This document shows positions 41,300-50,094 of a stretch of 56,008 nt of DNA, piece by piece (positions within the stretch are counted from its first letter, which is position 1; each line of letters begins with the position of its first letter). This DNA is from Victivallales bacterium (lineage in GTDB: Bacteria; Verrucomicrobiota; Lentisphaeria; Oligosphaerales; Lenti-02), in contig JABGQJ010000001.1 in the NCBI GenBank assembly GCA_018648945.1, positions 1-56,008 on the forward strand. Direction: 5' to 3'. The notes beneath the pieces were generated by a model, which searched no databases, was not told the origin of the DNA, and saw only the letters and a list, made by a program, of their open reading frames with translations. A program made the position numbers and the translations under genes.

Positions 41300-44200
41300 C
41301 TACTGCTGTGGCCCGTAGCAGTGAACCGCGCCATCGAGCCCGGCGAGGAACAGCCTGCCCGGGCTGGCAGCGAGGCCGTCCCAGACTGGCGTGGTGGGGA
41401 TTTCCAGCGTACGGGCAGTGCTGCCATCGCGGGTGGAGACGATGTGGAGCAGACCGCCGTCTTTCCCTAGCATGGCAGCATCCTGGGCCGCGATCCGTTC
41501 GCCGGTCTCCTCGTCCGCCAACTTCCCCACGGCTTGGCTCTCGTCAAGGAGATCCCTGGGGCCAGCCAGGAACAGTCGTTCGGGCGTGGCAACCATGCCC
41601 CGCACGAGGACCGGGGAAGCTGTGGTCCAGTGGTAGGGGATCTTGGCGGCGCTCTTGGCTCCCGGCATGACACCGGAGAAGCGGAGCGCGTCGCCGAGCC
41701 GGCCGTCCACCGCATCGCCCCCGACCAACTCGCCGTGGTTCTTCCTGCCGGAGCTGTCGGTGACTTCGCCGTCGTCAAACGTGTAGTGCAGCACCAGTTG
41801 GGCTCCCTTGGCGGGAACGCGTGCCTCGCCGCTGGCCAAGGTGGCCAGATCGGCAGCGGTGACTTCGCCACGATAGATGCGCACATCGTCGATATCGCCC
41901 TTGAAGGCAATGCCCTTGTAGGAGGCTACCGGACTCTCTTCGTCGGCAGCGATCTGCAGGGCGTTGGCAGGCTCCTTGGGAAGCATGCCGCCGGCCTTGC
42001 CGGTGGCGGCGAGTTTGCCGTTGACGTAGAGCTTCATGGTACCGTCAGCAGCCAGGACACCGGCCAGGTGGTGCCAGGCTTTGCCGAGCTTACCCTTGCC
42101 GACAACGCCGGACCTCTTGCCGCCGATGGCCACGCCAAAGTGCGGGATCCCCTGCCGGAGATACAGCGTGTAGCCGATCACGCCGCCGCCGTTGGCGAGG
42201 ATCACGCCGCTGGGACCCAGTGGCCGAACCCAGGCGCTTACGGTCACTGGCTTGTTGGCAGGATTGAGGCTGCCGGACTTGTTGATGCGGACGATGGAGC
42301 CGACTTGGGGCTTCCGAGGGGCGGCTTCCTGAAGCGCTTCGGTACCGCGTGGGGAGGCGAAGAGCTGGAACTCCATCGGGACGGTCCATCTGAAGTACTT
42401 GGGCTGCCGTCCGAAGCCGTAGACGCGGTCCTTGTCGAAGCTCAGCATCTTGCCCGCCGGGACGTGCTTGCCGGCCAGATAGTAGGAATTCCAGCCCCCC
42501 TCGAAGCGGCGACCATAGACCCAGTAGGCGCGATGGAACCACTCGCCATCGAGGAATCCGGCGGACGCGAAGAGGTGCTGGCCTTCCCCAGCCTGATCGG
42601 CGGCATGGTCGCCGAGTTTGGTGGCGTTGTGGGGGGCAATATCCAGGCGCTTGCCAGTGAGATCCATGACCTGGGAGCGCATGTAAAGACGCTCGCCGTC
42701 GGTGGAGAGCACGTCGGGCAGGGCCACGGGAAGGGTGAGGCGCTGGTTGAGGGTCTGCAGGTTTTCACCCGTCTCGGGGTCCTTCTCGTCCTGGGTGTTC
42801 TCGGAGATCAAGCGCCCGGTGGTGGCGTCGATGCGGACGAGGCGGATGCCGCCGTCGAGGAACATGGAGCGACCCGCAGTGGCGTGGACAATGTTGTTCA
42901 GCACGAGCACGCTGCCGGGCACGGGCCAGCGGGATTCCAGCTGTTCCATGACCAGGATGCGGATGTCCTCGGGAGCGGCCCGGAAGCGCCAGACCAGCTC
43001 GCCGTCGCTGGCGCGCAGGCTGTAGACCCAGCCATCCGCGCAACCGAAGATGGCCATGCCGCCGTGGATGGTGGGCGGGGAATCCACGCGTCCACCCACG
43101 GTGCGCTGCCAGACGGGCTTGCCCGAAGCAGCGTCGATGGCATGGATGGTATGCGCGTCGATCTGGGAGACGAAGACCTTGCCTTCGCCGATGGTCATGG
43201 CGCTCAGCTTGCCGCCGAGGCTGCACTGCCAGGCCTCGGTCAGGTTCTCGGGTATGGTCTCAGCGGTGCTGCCGCTACGTCCTGGATTGCCTCGGAGCGT
43301 GGGCCAGGGAGCGGGCGTCTTGGACGGTGTCACCTTGCCGAAGGCAGATCCCTGCACGGCTCGGGGGCCGGATGGCGGCGCAGGGAGGGCGGTGCCTGCT
43401 GAGAGGGCCGAGAAACCGGACGTCTTGGACTCGGGGAAGCAGGCGCAGTTGTGGGGCGGCGTGTAGATCAGGCCGTTGGCAGGCATGATGCCGTAGAGAC
43501 AGCCGCCACGGGTCCAGTGGTTGATGTCCCAGTGCCCAGTGGCCGGATCGATGAACTCGATGCCGGTGCGAGAGGTCATCAGGAAGCGGGTGCTGGCCTT
43601 GCCCCGATGGCAGCGATGGTGGAACCAGTAGGTCTCCACGTCCGCCTTGGGGTAGCTCTTAACGACCTTGCCCGTGCGTAAATCCAGGCCGGTGGTGACG
43701 CCGGGAAGCCGGCCATTGGAGCCGCCGGAAAACCAGACGGTGTCGCCGATCACGAAGAGATCCTCCGGCGAACTGTAGCCAGAGGGTAGATGGTCGGCAG
43801 TCCATAGCGTCTTGCCGGTCTTGGCGTCGAGGCCGGTGAGAGTGTCGGACTTGACGGCGCCGCCGCCGGACTTCACCAGCCCCGACTCCTCTCCACCCGC
43901 AAAGAGGACCACCCCGCTGCGGGCCACGAGAGTGGGGGCAAAGAAGGACATGATGCGCTTGGCGACGGGGATCGGCGCGGACACCCAGCGCTTGGCACCG
44001 GTGCGTTGGTCGAGGGAGATGATCTTGTCGCCGTCATGGAAGACCACGCCCCCGTCCTTGACGCCGAGGGTGAGGGGCACGACCGGCGAGGCGTACTCCC
44101 AGAGCGTCTTGCCGGAGGCGGCTTCGACCGCCATCACGCGGATCTCCTTGCCGGTCCACCAGGGCTTGTTGACACGGCGGGCGTTGCGGTACTTGTCCGT

Positions 44201-45139
44201 GTCCACCTGGGGATCGATCACCAGGTAGAGCATGCCCTTGTCGACGATGATCTCCTCGGCGCCCTTGGTATTGTCGTAGACGCGGAGCAGTTGCCCGGTG
44301 GCGGCTGCGAAGGCGGTGACAGGCACATCGAAGCCCATGGTGGCATAGACTTCGTCGCGGGTGCACACCAGGCGGCGGGGGAGCTGGGCCGGGCCACTCT
44401 TGAGCGGCCACATGCGGGTGTGCCACTCGGGAATGGGCTGCTTCCAGAGCACGACACCATTGAAGGCATCGCGGCCAATCAGGCTCCACTTGGAGGGGAG
44501 CAGGACCGAGGCGGTGGAGCCCTCGTCGAAGATGTAGAACAGCTTGCCACCGGCCGTGACCAGAGCGGACATGCTGGCCATGCGATCGTGGTGGCGGGAC
44601 CATTTCGGGCTGCCCATCCATTGCATGGAGCGAGGCGGGGCAATGCGGGTGTCTTCGGCGACTGCGTTGTTGCCGGGGTCGTGCATGTAGTGGCTCCACT
44701 CGTCGATGTCGCCAGGCCAGGGCTTGACCGTCTTCTGCCAGCCAGTCGCCGTCTTCACCAGCGCCACGCCATTCGGGGCGAGCACGCGGTTGATCTCGCT
44801 GCGCAGACCGGCATCGCTAGCGACGAGCAGGCTGACCATGTCGCTGGCGTAGGGCAGGCGCTTGCCATCCCATCCGTCGGCGGCCGCGCGACCGTAGACC
44901 TTGGCGGCACGCAGACGCACCTGGGCCCGGTGAACGGCCTTGAGGTCGGTGTCCAGACCATGCAGTGTGAAGCGCGGGTTGGCCGAGAGCGCTTCCAGAA
45001 GCTGGCCATCGCCGCAACCAAGCTGGACCACGAAGCCACCGGTCACGCCGCTGGCCTTGGTGATCTCGTCCAGACTTTGGGCGCTGACGGCGAGTGCGGC
45101 GAGAATCGCGAGGGAAGCCAAACAGGAGAAGCGAAGCAT
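41300..45139 (-). CDS. Secreted class I methyltransferase domain fused to PQQ propeller and LamG domain
   Basis: 1279 residues from ATG 45139 (AAGGAA eight bases upstream); the frame upstream of it is antisense to a sulfatase gene. A signal peptide (MLRFSCLASLAILAALAVSAQS) is followed at 30-140 by a class I methyltransferase-like domain (GGFVVQLGCGDGQLLEAL, HGLDTDLKAV). A large PQQ-type beta-propeller follows (repeated D-x-x-T/S-G-x-x-x-W motifs such as DAKTGKTLW and DAASGKPVW, about 160-960), with the Cys/His segment PPHNCACFPESK. A LamG/concanavalin domain lies at about 985-1160 (VSAWVRPLG, WHHLAGVLA, LHYTFDDG) and a last propeller blade at the end. SAM should be scarce outside the cytoplasm, so the methyltransferase fold may have another use. 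Confidence 0.82.
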   Translation of the reverse strand: MLRFSCLASLAILAALAVSAQSLDEITKASGVTGGFVVQLGCGDGQLLEALSANPRFTLHGLDTDLKAVHRAQVRLRAAKVYGRAAADGWDGKRLPYASDMVSLLVASDAGLRSEINRVLAPNGVALVKTATGWQKTVKPWPGDIDEWSHYMHDPGNNAVAEDTRIAPPRSMQWMGSPKWSRHHDRMASMSALVTAGGKLFYIFDEGSTASVLLPSKWSLIGRDAFNGVVLWKQPIPEWHTRMWPLKSGPAQLPRRLVCTRDEVYATMGFDVPVTAFAAATGQLLRVYDNTKGAEEIIVDKGMLYLVIDPQVDTDKYRNARRVNKPWWTGKEIRVMAVEAASGKTLWEYASPVVPLTLGVKDGGVVFHDGDKIISLDQRTGAKRWVSAPIPVAKRIMSFFAPTLVARSGVVLFAGGEESGLVKSGGGAVKSDTLTGLDAKTGKTLWTADHLPSGYSSPEDLFVIGDTVWFSGGSNGRLPGVTTGLDLRTGKVVKSYPKADVETYWFHHRCHRGKASTRFLMTSRTGIEFIDPATGHWDINHWTRGGCLYGIMPANGLIYTPPHNCACFPESKTSGFSALSAGTALPAPPSGPRAVQGSAFGKVTPSKTPAPWPTLRGNPGRSGSTAETIPENLTEAWQCSLGGKLSAMTIGEGKVFVSQIDAHTIHAIDAASGKPVWQRTVGGRVDSPPTIHGGMAIFGCADGWVYSLRASDGELVWRFRAAPEDIRILVMEQLESRWPVPGSVLVLNNIVHATAGRSMFLDGGIRLVRIDATTGRLISENTQDEKDPETGENLQTLNQRLTLPVALPDVLSTDGERLYMRSQVMDLTGKRLDIAPHNATKLGDHAADQAGEGQHLFASAGFLDGEWFHRAYWVYGRRFEGGWNSYYLAGKHVPAGKMLSFDKDRVYGFGRQPKYFRWTVPMEFQLFASPRGTEALQEAAPRKPQVGSIVRINKSGSLNPANKPVTVSAWVRPLGPSGVILANGGGVIGYTLYLRQGIPHFGVAIGGKRSGVVGKGKLGKAWHHLAGVLAADGTMKLYVNGKLAATGKAGGMLPKEPANALQIAADEESPVASYKGIAFKGDIDDVRIYRGEVTAADLATLASGEARVPAKGAQLVLHYTFDDGEVTDSSGRKNHGELVGGDAVDGRLGDALRFSGVMPGAKSAAKIPYHWTTASPVLVRGMVATPERLFLAGPRDLLDESQAVGKLADEETGERIAAQDAAMLGKDGGLLHIVSTRDGSTARTLEIPTTPVWDGLAASPGRLFLAGLDGAVHCYGPQQ

Positions 45140-45257
45140 GGTGGTGTTCCTTATACACAGAAGCGAGTCACGCAACTCACTATACACGGAGGTAACGCGA
45201 TCGCCGCAGTGGCTATTGCCTCGGCACCTGAGTTCAGCAGCCGGGGTGCGCAGCTGG

Positions 45258-46628
45258 CTACAGCGCCACGGGCCGGTCGGGATCGCCGAAGGTGTAGCTG
45301 TCGGCGGAATCCACGGCAATCTCCTGGAGGCGGGCGTGGAACCGCTGGCGCAGTGAGGCATGGGCCTCGGAACGGACCAGATTGGTCTGCTGGTAGGGAT
45401 CGCTTTCCAGGTCGAAGAGCAGCCAGGGGGCGCCGTTCAGCACCGAATACATGTGGGTGCGTGTGCGAATGCCCCGGAACGGGGCTTGGTGGAAGAGCAC
45501 GTTGGGGCGGTGTTCCTCGACCATCTGTAGGTAGACGCCATCGCGCGGCAATTCCCCGGTCTCCCCGCGCATGTAGGGTGCCAGGTTCAGGCCCGGCTTG
45601 GGGGAGGGCGGCGCCAGCCCGGCAAGCGCCATGGTGGTCGGGTAGATGTCCTCGCTGCAGATCACCTCGTCAAGCACAGTGCCGCCGTCGATACCGGGGC
45701 CATGGACCAGGAAGGGGATATTGATGGATTCCTCGCGGGGATCCTGCTTGGAGCGCATGCCGTGGGAGCCGAGGAACTCGCCGTGGTCGCTGAAGAAGAA
45801 CACGATGGTGTTCTCCGCCAGGCCAGAGTCCTCCAGCGTGGCCAGCAGCCGCCCCATGTTGTCGTCCAAGTTCTCCACCTGGGCGTAGTAGCCTGTCTGG
45901 TTCGACTGAGCCCACCTCTCGGTCCAGCGGGATCCGGGAGGATAGGTCAGGCCGTCCTTCGGCGTCTCCCAGGAGACATTTGGGCGTGGCACGACGCCAC
46001 GCTCGCGGATGCGTTCCAGGTATTGCTGGGGCGCTTCGTGGGGGGGGTGGGGAGCCTCCACGGAGAGCACCATGAAGAACGGGTCGCCGGGTGATTCCGC
46101 ACGCGTCTTCAGACAGTCCAGCGTGATGTCGAAGAGCCCGTCCGTCTGGTACTTGTCGAGGGGAACCGGGGTCGGGTCGTCGCCATGGAACACGCAGGTG
46201 TCGAAGAACCCATTGCGCAGATTGAACCCATGCCACTCGGTGAAGCCGCCCCGGAAGCCGGGCAAAATCGGCATGCGGTTGATGCCCTTGGCATCGCCGG
46301 GGGGAATGCTGCCGTTGAGATGCCACTTACCCACGTAGCAGGTGTGGTAGCCCGCATCGTTGAACTCGTGGGCAATGGTCCGTTCGGCGGGGGACATGCG
46401 CCAGTCCAGCGCTGGGATCCAGCGACTGTGGGCGTACTCCCCGGTCAGAATCGTGAAGCGGAACGGCACGCAGAGCGGGTAGCTGCTGCACGCATTGGTG
46501 AACCGCACGCCCCGTGCCGCCAGTTGGTCGAGGTTCGGGGTGCGCACATTGGCGTCCCCCGCGCAACTCATGGCCTGGCCGCGCATCTGGTCGGCGAAGA
46601 CCCAGAGGATGTTGGGGCGTGCAGTCAT
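45258..46628 (-). CDS. Sulfatase, type I
   Basis: 456 residues. The N-terminal RPNILWVFADQ carries a metal-site Asp; the formylglycine Cys is residue 53 in PLCVPFR (C-x-P-x-R form). GKWHLN supplies the Lys/His and FSDHGEFLGSHG the second metal site. No signal peptide is seen. The gene starts 10 bases after the end of the monooxygenase-like gene, and its stop is 118 bases before the start of the giant PQQ/LamG gene, so all three may belong to one minus-strand cluster. The sugar specificity is unknown. Confidence 0.93.
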   Translation of the reverse strand: MTARPNILWVFADQMRGQAMSCAGDANVRTPNLDQLAARGVRFTNACSSYPLCVPFRFTILTGEYAHSRWIPALDWRMSPAERTIAHEFNDAGYHTCYVGKWHLNGSIPPGDAKGINRMPILPGFRGGFTEWHGFNLRNGFFDTCVFHGDDPTPVPLDKYQTDGLFDITLDCLKTRAESPGDPFFMVLSVEAPHPPHEAPQQYLERIRERGVVPRPNVSWETPKDGLTYPPGSRWTERWAQSNQTGYYAQVENLDDNMGRLLATLEDSGLAENTIVFFFSDHGEFLGSHGMRSKQDPREESINIPFLVHGPGIDGGTVLDEVICSEDIYPTTMALAGLAPPSPKPGLNLAPYMRGETGELPRDGVYLQMVEEHRPNVLFHQAPFRGIRTRTHMYSVLNGAPWLLFDLESDPYQQTNLVRSEAHASLRQRFHARLQEIAVDSADSYTFGDPDRPVAL

Positions 46629-46638
46629 GGTTGGCGAC

Positions 46639-46947
46639 CTATACCGGTTCGGTGACCATGAGGCTGACGCCGACGGTCATGTCCTTGGTGGCTTCTTTGT
46701 AGGACTTCATGTGCGGGGCCACGAGATGGGCCCGCAGATGGTCCAGACTTTCCCAGGCTTCGACGATGGTCACGACGTTCGCGCGCACGCCGCCCTGGGG
46801 AGGCAGGCCGGTGTCCACATCCACGGTGGGAGCATAGGCAATGCAGCCATTCTCGGCCAGGACAGCAGGGACATTGGCCTTGAAGGCCTTGATGAACTCG
46901 GCGAGATACTCGGGCTTGACTTCGATGCTGGCGATGACGTTGATCAT
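46639..46947 (-). CDS. Antibiotic biosynthesis monooxygenase-domain protein (quinol monooxygenase-like)
   Basis: 102 residues, the usual size of ABM/YgiN proteins. MINVIASIEVKPEYLAEFIKAF and NGCIAYAPTVDVD, followed by VVTIVEAWESLDHLRAHLVAPHMKSY, give the ferredoxin-like fold and conserved W-x-S/D-x-x-x-L-x-x-H pattern. Members oxidise quinols or small aromatics without cofactor, or act as dimeric binding modules. GAGGCG about eight bases before ATG 46947 supports the start. It is the first gene of the cluster with the sulfatase at 45258. A link to sulfated-glycan breakdown is not evident. Confidence 0.88.
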   Translation of the reverse strand: MINVIASIEVKPEYLAEFIKAFKANVPAVLAENGCIAYAPTVDVDTGLPPQGGVRANVVTIVEAWESLDHLRAHLVAPHMKSYKEATKDMTVGVSLMVTEPV

Positions 46948-47117
46948 AGCGGGCGCCTCGGGTGATTGAGTGGTGGGAACACGCCTCCAGTGGGCGCGAA
47001 AACCATACCTTGGAGCTGTGGGAATGCCAGCCAGCCGGAGCCTGCGGGGATTGCGCCCAGTCATTGCTGTGGCATTGTTTGGGTACTCTCCCGCAACCGC
47101 ACCAGAAGGATCCCACA

Positions 47118-48494
47118 ATGCCACGCATGCCACAGGACCGTCCGAACATCATCCTGATCAACTGCGACGACCTCGGGTACGGAGATCTGGGCTGCTACGG
47201 CTCGCCCGTGAACAAGACGCCCTACCTCGACCAGATGGCCGCCGAAGGCATGCGGTTTACCGACTTTTACATGGCGTCCCCCGTCTGTTCGCCGTCGCGG
47301 GGCGCGATGATGACCGGCTGCTATCCCTCCCGAATCGGCTTTGACGACTTCGAAGGCCGCTGGGTGCTCTTTCCCGGCCAGGGGGTCGGCCTGAGCGACC
47401 AGGAGAAGACGGTGGCCACCTTGCTGAAGGAGCAAGGCTATGCCACCCAGATCATCGGCAAGTGGCACTGTGGCGACCAGCCCGAGTTCCTGCCCACCCG
47501 CCATGGCTTCGATCACTACTATGGCATTCCCTTCAGCAACGACATGGGCCGACAGACCGGACGTCGCACGAACTACCCGCCACTGCCTCTGCTGCTTGAC
47601 GAAAACGTGATCGAGGAGCAGCCCGATCAGGCGGGTCTGACCGAGCGCTACGTGGAGAAGGCCGTGAGCTTCCTGCGCGAACACCAGGACGAGCCCTTCT
47701 TCCTCTATCTGGCCCACATGTACGTTCACTTGCCCATCTACGTGCAAGGCCGTTTCGAGAACGAATCCGACAACGGACGGTACGGCGCGGCGGTGGCGTG
47801 TGTGGATTGGGCAGCAGGCGTGCTGTTCCGGGAACTGGGGAATCTGGGTATCGACGAGAATACGCTGGTCGTGTTCACCTCCGACAACGGTTCCCGTGCC
47901 CGCGACGAAGGCGGCAGCAACGCTCCCTTGCGCGGCACGAAGGGCACCACCTTCGATGGCGGGCAGCGCCTGCCTTGCATCATGCGCTGGCCAGGGCAAG
48001 TCCCGGCGGGCAGGGAGTGCCCGGCCCTGGCCGCCTCCATCGACCTGCTTCCCACCTTCGCCAAACTGGCAGGGACGGCAGCCCCGACCGACCGGATCAT
48101 CGACGGCGAGGATATCCGTCCCCTCATGTTCGAGGACGGTGCAAAGTCCCCGCGCGACTCCTTCTTCTACTTCTTCAAGGGGCAGATTGAAGCCGTTCGC
48201 AACGACCGATGGAAGCTGTTTGTGCGACGGCGTGACGCTGAGGTGAAGGAACTGTACGACCTCCGCGCGGACGTCGGCGAGACGACCAATGTCTACGACC
48301 AACAGCCCGAGGTCGTGGCCGAGCTCACCGCGCTGATCAAAGCCTGCGGCGAGGATCTCGGCGATACCGGTGCGGGAGTGGAAGGCAGAAACCGTCGGCC
48401 GATCGGTCGGGTGGAGAACGCCAAACCGTTGACCGAGTTCGATCCAACCCATCCCTACTACGCTGCCGAGTACGACCTCACGGAAGCGGGTTGA
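47118..48494 (+). CDS. Sulfatase, type I (arylsulfatase A-like)
   Basis: 458 residues from ATG 47118 (AAGGA eight bases upstream). [21 protein letters not shown] and the formylglycine Cys at residue 57 (VCSPSR) are standard; GKWHCGD gives the Lys/His and [15 protein letters not shown] the second metal site with Asn in place of His, as in arylsulfatase A. The C-terminal half has [22 protein letters not shown], typical of this branch. No export signal is visible. It begins a four-gene plus-strand cluster with 7 bases to the Agl23-like gene. Substrate unknown. Confidence 0.93.
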   Translation: MPRMPQDRPNIILINCDDLGYGDLGCYGSPVNKTPYLDQMAAEGMRFTDFYMASPVCSPSRGAMMTGCYPSRIGFDDFEGRWVLFPGQGVGLSDQEKTVATLLKEQGYATQIIGKWHCGDQPEFLPTRHGFDHYYGIPFSNDMGRQTGRRTNYPPLPLLLDENVIEEQPDQAGLTERYVEKAVSFLREHQDEPFFLYLAHMYVHLPIYVQGRFENESDNGRYGAAVACVDWAAGVLFRELGNLGIDENTLVVFTSDNGSRARDEGGSNAPLRGTKGTTFDGGQRLPCIMRWPGQVPAGRECPALAASIDLLPTFAKLAGTAAPTDRIIDGEDIRPLMFEDGAKSPRDSFFYFFKGQIEAVRNDRWKLFVRRRDAEVKELYDLRADVGETTNVYDQQPEVVAELTALIKACGEDLGDTGAGVEGRNRRPIGRVENAKPLTEFDPTHPYYAAEYDLTEAG

Positions 48495-48501
48495 GCCGTC
48501 C

Positions 48502-50094
48502 ATGATGTCCTTCGGCACCAGTCGGACCTTGTCCCGTCGCCTGTCAGCAGTGCTCATTCTGCTTCTGGCGCTGTTCGCCCTGTTCTGGCGGGGGCAGGAT
48601 CTGGGCAAACGGGTGATGCATCACGACGAGGCCAACCAGGCCGTGCGTTGTGGTCGATTGCTCGACGGCGAAGGCTACGCATACGATCCGCGAGAGCACC
48701 ACGGCCCCACGCTCTACTACTTCACGTTGCCGATCGCGTGGCTGCGTGGACAAGGTGGTTTCCCGGATACGGATGAAGCGACGCACCGGCTGCTCCCCGT
48801 CTTCTTCAGCGCTCTCACTCTGGTCCTGACGCTCTGGCTGTTGCGCGATCTTGGAGCCATGGCCTGTGTGTGGGCAGTCGCGTTCGGGGTGCTCTCGCCC
48901 GGGTTGTTCTTCTACAGCCGGTTCTATATCCAGGAGACCTTGTTGGTCTGCTTCACCTTCGGCCTGCTCGTGGCAGGGCGTCGCTACTGGCGTACGCGAC
49001 GGCTACGCTGGGCGGTCCTGGCCGGGGTCAGCCTTGGGCTCATGCACGCCACCAAGGAAACCTGCATTCTGGCCTGGGGGGCCATGGGGCTCGCAGCCAT
49101 CTGTCAGATCCGTACGCCATCGCGTTTGCGGCGAATCGCTCGGCGTCTCCCAAAGCGGCACGTGGCTTGGTTCCTTGGGGTTGCCGCAACGGTATCGGTC
49201 GTGCTTTTCTCGTCCTTTCTGACCCACTGGCGCGGCCCTCTGGACTCCGTCCTTACCTACGCTACCTACCTTGGCCGGTCTGGAGAGGGCCGCCATGTGC
49301 ACCCCTCGTTCTGGTACTACGGCAAGCTCCTGTTCGGGCACCAGGATGGCGGGCTGCTGTTCCGGCCGGAACTGGTCATCGGGATGCTGGCTCTGGTCGG
49401 TTCGGTGGCCGCCTTCGTGCGCCGGGATTCGCGCGCCGGATTCGCTCGGTTCCTCGTCCTCTACGTGGCCGCCCTGAGCATCGTGTATTCGCTGCTCTCC
49501 TACAAGACGCCGTGGTGCATCATCTCTTCCCTGCATGGGCTCACGCTGCTGGCCGGCTTGGGGGTGGATGCCATCTGGCGGCTCGGTAAGCGTTGGTGGA
49601 GTGCCATACCAGCCTGCCTGATCGGTGCGTGGGCGGCCTGGGCGATCCTCCCGCAGTGCCTGCTGATCAATGGGCGATTCCAATGGGACGAGCGCAACCC
49701 CTATGTCTATGTCCACACCTCCCCCAACTTCCTCAAACTCGTCCGACGAGTCGAGGACATCGCCGCCTTGGCAGAGCAGGGCAGGGGACTGTTCGTGGCC
49801 GTCGTCACGGCCCCCGAGGATGCGTGGCCGCTGCCCTGGTACCTGCGCCGCTACCCCACCGTAGGCTACTGGAACGATCCCTCGCAGTTGCCAGCCGAAC
49901 CGCCACTCGTGATCGCGACGCCTGATTTCGGCGACTCGATCTCTGAGCGATTGGGCGAAGACTATCTGACCGAGTACTACGGTCTTCGGCCCCGCCAGGA
50001 CGTGTTGCTGGCGCTCTACATCCGCCGCGACCTCTGGGACCGCTTCATGTTGACCCGCACAACGTCCCCGCCACCAACAGGAGCCGCGCCATGA
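48502..50094 (+). CDS. Multi-spanning glycosyltransferase of the Agl23/GT39-like family
   Basis: 530 residues with about ten membrane helices. The early motif MHHDEANQAV contains the Asp/Glu pair used by GT-C enzymes, and YDPREHHGPTLYYFTLP matches the Agl23 (TIGR03663-like) family of archaeal and bacterial membrane proteins. It should transfer a sugar from a lipid carrier to an acceptor on the outer face of the membrane. Its stop overlaps the start of the Tat-sulfatase gene by four bases (ATGA), and it follows another sulfatase gene by 7 bases, so it is bound into a sulfatase operon. That location is unusual for a GT-C protein. Confidence 0.85.
   Translation: MMSFGTSRTLSRRLSAVLILLLALFALFWRGQDLGKRVMHHDEANQAVRCGRLLDGEGYAYDPREHHGPTLYYFTLPIAWLRGQGGFPDTDEATHRLLPVFFSALTLVLTLWLLRDLGAMACVWAVAFGVLSPGLFFYSRFYIQETLLVCFTFGLLVAGRRYWRTRRLRWAVLAGVSLGLMHATKETCILAWGAMGLAAICQIRTPSRLRRIARRLPKRHVAWFLGVAATVSVVLFSSFLTHWRGPLDSVLTYATYLGRSGEGRHVHPSFWYYGKLLFGHQDGGLLFRPELVIGMLALVGSVAAFVRRDSRAGFARFLVLYVAALSIVYSLLSYKTPWCIISSLHGLTLLAGLGVDAIWRLGKRWWSAIPACLIGAWAAWAILPQCLLINGRFQWDERNPYVYVHTSPNFLKLVRRVEDIAALAEQGRGLFVAVVTAPEDAWPLPWYLRRYPTVGYWNDPSQLPAEPPLVIATPDFGDSISERLGEDYLTEYYGLRPRQDVLLALYIRRDLWDRFMLTRTTSPPPTGAAP

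Noticed and set aside
41534..45724. Two long plus-strand frames (622 and 572 residues) opposite the PQQ/LamG gene
   Set aside because: Antisense shadows with no ribosome sites or domains; the minus-strand gene has signal, propeller and LamG motifs.
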